Shown here one piece after another: positions 62,197 through 64,000 of a DNA stretch of 64,000 bases. The notes below the pieces were generated by a model. It made no database searches and had not been told where the DNA came from. It was given only the letters and a program-made list of their open reading frames with translations. The translations under genes and the position numbers were made by a program. Position 1 is the first letter of the stretch. Each line of letters opens with the position of its first letter. This DNA is from Clusia tigrina (lineage: Eukaryota; Arthropoda; Insecta; Diptera; Clusiidae). The stretch spans positions 105,570,542-105,634,541 of the forward strand of contig OV050032.1 of the NCBI GenBank assembly GCA_920105625.2. Reading direction: 5' to 3'.

Positions 62197-64000
62197 ATGT
62201 ACCGTATAGAAGTTAGGGGCGTTTGAAGTTTTATCAGTGTTTGAGTTGGGACTCTAGGGTAGCATAGCTTTGAGCGATAGCTTAAATTGACAAGAGGCTC
62301 GAGTACTTTATTGTTACAAAATTTCAAGGTTTTATGACGCTCCAGTAAAAAGTTACAACCATCTGTATGTTGCAAACTTTGATAGTTGTAGGACGTACCG
62401 TAAAGAAGTTAGGGGCGTTTGAAGTTTTATCTGTGTTTCATTTGGGACTCAAGGGTAGCATAGCTTTGACCGATGGCTTAAATTGACAAGAGGCTCGGGT
62501 ACTTCATTGTTACAAAATTTCAAGGTTTTATGACGCTCCAGTAAAAAGTTACAAGCATTTGAATGTTGCCAACTTTGATAGGTGTAGGACGTACCGTATA
62601 GAAGTTAGGGCCATTTGAAGTTTTATCAGTGTTTCATTTGGGACTCAAGGGTAGCATAGCTTTGACCGATGGCTTAAATTGACAAGAGGCTCGGGTACTT
62701 CATTGTTACAAAATTTCAAGGTTTTATGACGCTCCAGTAAAAAGTTACAAGCATTTGTATGTTGCAAACTTTGATAGGTGTAGGACGTACCGTAAAGAAG
62801 TTAGGGCCATTTGAAGTTTTATCAGTGTTTGATTTGGGACTCAAGGGTAGCATAGCTTTGAGCGATGGCTTAAATTGACAAGATGCTCGAGTACTTTATT
62901 GTTACAAAATTTCAAGGTTTTATGACGCTCCAGTAAAAAGTTACAAGCATTTGTATGTTGCAAACTTTGATAGGTGTAGGACGTGCCGTAAAGAAGTTAG
63001 GGGCGTTTGAAGTTTTATCTGTGTTTCATTTGGGACTCAAGGGTAGCATAGCTTTGACCGATGGCTTAAATTGACAAGAGTCTCGGGTACTTCATTGTTA
63101 CAAAATTTCAAGGTTTTATGACGCTCCAGTAAAAAGTTACATGCATTTGTATGTTGCAAACTTTGATAGGTGTAGGACGTACCGTAAAGAAGTTAGGGCC
63201 ATTTGAAGCTTTATCAGTGTCTGATTTGGGACTCAAGGGTAGCATAGCTTTGAGCGATGGCTTAAATTGACAAGATGCTCGAGTACTTTATTGTTACAAA
63301 ATTTCAAGGTTTTATGACGCTCCAGTAAAAAGTTAAAAGCATTTGTGTAGCAAACTTTGATAGGTGTAGGACGTACCGTAAAGAAGTTAGGGGCGTTTGA
63401 AGTTTTATCTGTGTTTCATTTGGGACTCAAGGGTAGCATAGCTTTGACCGATGGCTTAAATTGACAAGAGGCTCGGGTACTTCATTGTTACAAAATTTCA
63501 AGGTTTTATGACGCTCCAGTAAAAAGTTACAAGCATTTGAATTTTGCCAACTTTGATAGGTGTAGGACGTACCGTATAGAAGTTAGAGCCATTTGAAGTT
63601 TTATCAGTGTTTGATTTAGGACTCTAGGGTAGCATAGATTTGAGCGATAGCTTAAATTGACAAGAGGCTCCAGTACTTTATTGATACAAAATTTCAAGGT
63701 TTTATGACGCTCCAGTAAAAAGTTACAAGCATTTGAATGTTGCAAACTTTGATAGGTGCAGGACGTTACGTATAGAAATTAGGGCCATTTGAAGTTTTAT
63801 CAGTGTTTGGTTTGGGACTCAAGCGTAGCATAGTTTTGAGCGATGGCATAAATTGACAAGAGGCTCGAGTACTTTATTGTTACAACATTTCAAGGTTTTA
63901 TGACGCTCCAGTAAAAAGTTACAAGCATTTGAATGTTGCCAACTTTGATAGGTGTAGGACGTACCGTATAGAAATTAGGGCCATTTGAAGTTTTATCAGT
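62197..64000. repeat. Block J tail, mosaic ending in a partial monomer
   Basis: From about 62,340 to 62,700 the monomer order follows block I (50,390-50,750, offset about 11,953). From about 63,000 it follows 57,120-57,900 (offset 5,880, then 5,878 after a two-base loss in CATTTGTGTAGCAAAC near 63,349). The last monomer stops at consensus position 183, so the array continues past the window. Confidence 0.82.
63340..63360. repeat. Monomer with a 2-bp loss (CATTTGTGTAGCAAAC)
   Basis: The normal CATTTGTATGTTGCAAAC has lost two bases here. It is close to, but not the same as, the four-base deletion that defines the CATATG monomers, so the T/G-rich 110-120 stretch of the monomer has been hit by deletion at least twice. 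Confidence 0.8.

Larger units (their letters stand above)
1..64000. repeat. 196-bp satellite DNA array, about 326.9 monomers
   Basis: One tandem satellite fills the window. Every monomer carries the same landmarks in order: CTC(A/T)AGGG at 1-8, GAGCGAT near 21-27, CTCG(G/A)GTAC at 47-55, TTATGACGCTCCAGTAAAAA at 81-100, CAAACTTTGATAGG near 122-135, GACGTACCG at 141-149 and GAAGTTTTATC at 170-180. Period is 196 bp, directly visible from starts at 1, 197 and 393. Summing every indel I found (13 four-base deletions and a net -27 from small indels) gives 326 full monomers plus 183 nt, which accounts for all 64,000 bases. No insertion of foreign sequence, poly-A tract, microsatellite or orientation switch was seen. 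Function is not shown by the sequence; a structural heterochromatin or centromere role is inference from size and organisation. Confidence 0.98.

Noticed and set aside
1..64000. Numerous minus-strand open frames of 67-111 codons with a repeated protein pattern (for example LLERHKTLKFCNN)
   Set aside because: They are translations of the satellite. The frame shifts by one each monomer because 196 = 3 x 65 + 1. The common CTCAAGGG and CTCAAGCG versions of the monomer put an in-frame TGA in it, while only CTCTAGGG versions are open, so most monomers break it.
1..64000. TTAGGG in nearly every monomer and CTAGGGTAG in many, resembling telomere repeats
   Set aside because: Only one hexamer per 196 bp, never in tandem. 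It is a chance part of the monomer.
1..64000. CGGG in GGCTCGGGTAC as a possible CENP-B box
   Set aside because: The required TTCG and spaced A upstream are missing, and many monomers read CTCGAG there. No box is supported.
1..64000. CRISPR array, because of regular repeats
   Set aside because: The whole period is conserved, with no unique spacers, and the unit is far too long.
1..64000. Phased A-tracts and hairpins in the monomer
   Set aside because: AAAATTT (67-73) and TTTT (79-82) are about one helical turn apart, but AAAAA (96-100) and TTTT (174-177) are out of phase. Inverted repeats are only 4-5 bp, e.g. TTTG with CAAA. Too weak to call curvature or structure.
1..64000. G-quadruplex potential from GGGG, GGG and GGG runs around the monomer junction
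   Set aside because: The runs are about 9-30 bases apart and only three are close, so the loops are too long.
1..64000. Mobile-element insertion or target-site duplications at block joins
   Set aside because: All joins keep the 196-bp register, and every base on both sides is satellite. Homologous exchange explains them.

Overview
The whole 64 kb is one uninterrupted tandem satellite array, with no gene, RNA gene, transposon or unique sequence that I can see. The monomer is 196 bp, about 39% GC, and all copies lie head to tail in one orientation. By hand count the window holds 326 complete monomers plus a 183-nt partial monomer at the right edge. The indels I logged sum to -79 bp, and 326 x 196 - 79 + 183 = 64,000, so the register is continuous from base 1 to base 64,000. 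Both edges cut the array, so its true ends lie outside.

An array of this size and regularity, with a near-nucleosome-plus-linker monomer and higher-order repeats (HORs), points to eukaryotic nuclear heterochromatin: centromeric, pericentromeric, subtelomeric or a heterochromatic knob. I do not recognise the family and cannot name the organism. A plant is my weak guess; an animal is not excluded. I found no CENP-B-box match and no telomere repeat run.

Throughout, monomer position 1 is the C of CTC(A/T)AGGG, and window base 1 is a monomer start. Layout: (A) 1-10,145, a 24-mer HOR of 4,696 bp, then a 21-mer derivative of 4,104 bp, then a truncated third copy. (B) 10,111-20,664, an 8-mer of 1,563 bp twice, then a 7-mer (1,367 bp) plus 12-mer (2,347 bp) composite whose 19-mer sum (3,714 bp) is itself duplicated. 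(C) 18,616-25,857, the same kind of 19-mer duplicated in a shifted register (3,720 and 3,522 bp). (D) 25,858-29,879, a mosaic with 3-mer and 9-mer spacing. (E) 29,880-34,581, a 13-mer (2,547 bp) and an 11-mer derivative (2,155 bp). (F) 34,582-42,508, a mosaic with little long-range order. (G) 42,509-44,076, a 784-bp 4-mer in tandem. (H) 44,000-49,390, a 2.2 kb segment repeated at a 16-mer distance. (I) 49,052-56,105, an 18-mer of 3,527 bp in tandem, nearly identical. (J) 56,106-64,000, a mosaic ending in 6-mer (1,176 bp) repeats.

Diagnostic variants are confined to parts of the array: the CATATG deletion monomers to 0-22.5 kb, the CTTTTAGCG type to 15-38.5 kb, and the GAATTTTGCC / ATAGATTTGAG type to 45-64 kb. 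This suggests serial local amplifications laid side by side, with unequal crossover and conversion reshuffling monomers. Many short open frames occur, mostly on the minus strand, but they are by-products of the repeat: 196 is not a multiple of 3, so the frame rotates every monomer, and one common variant base decides whether the frame is open. The window therefore has no genes working together; what it records is repeat-array history.
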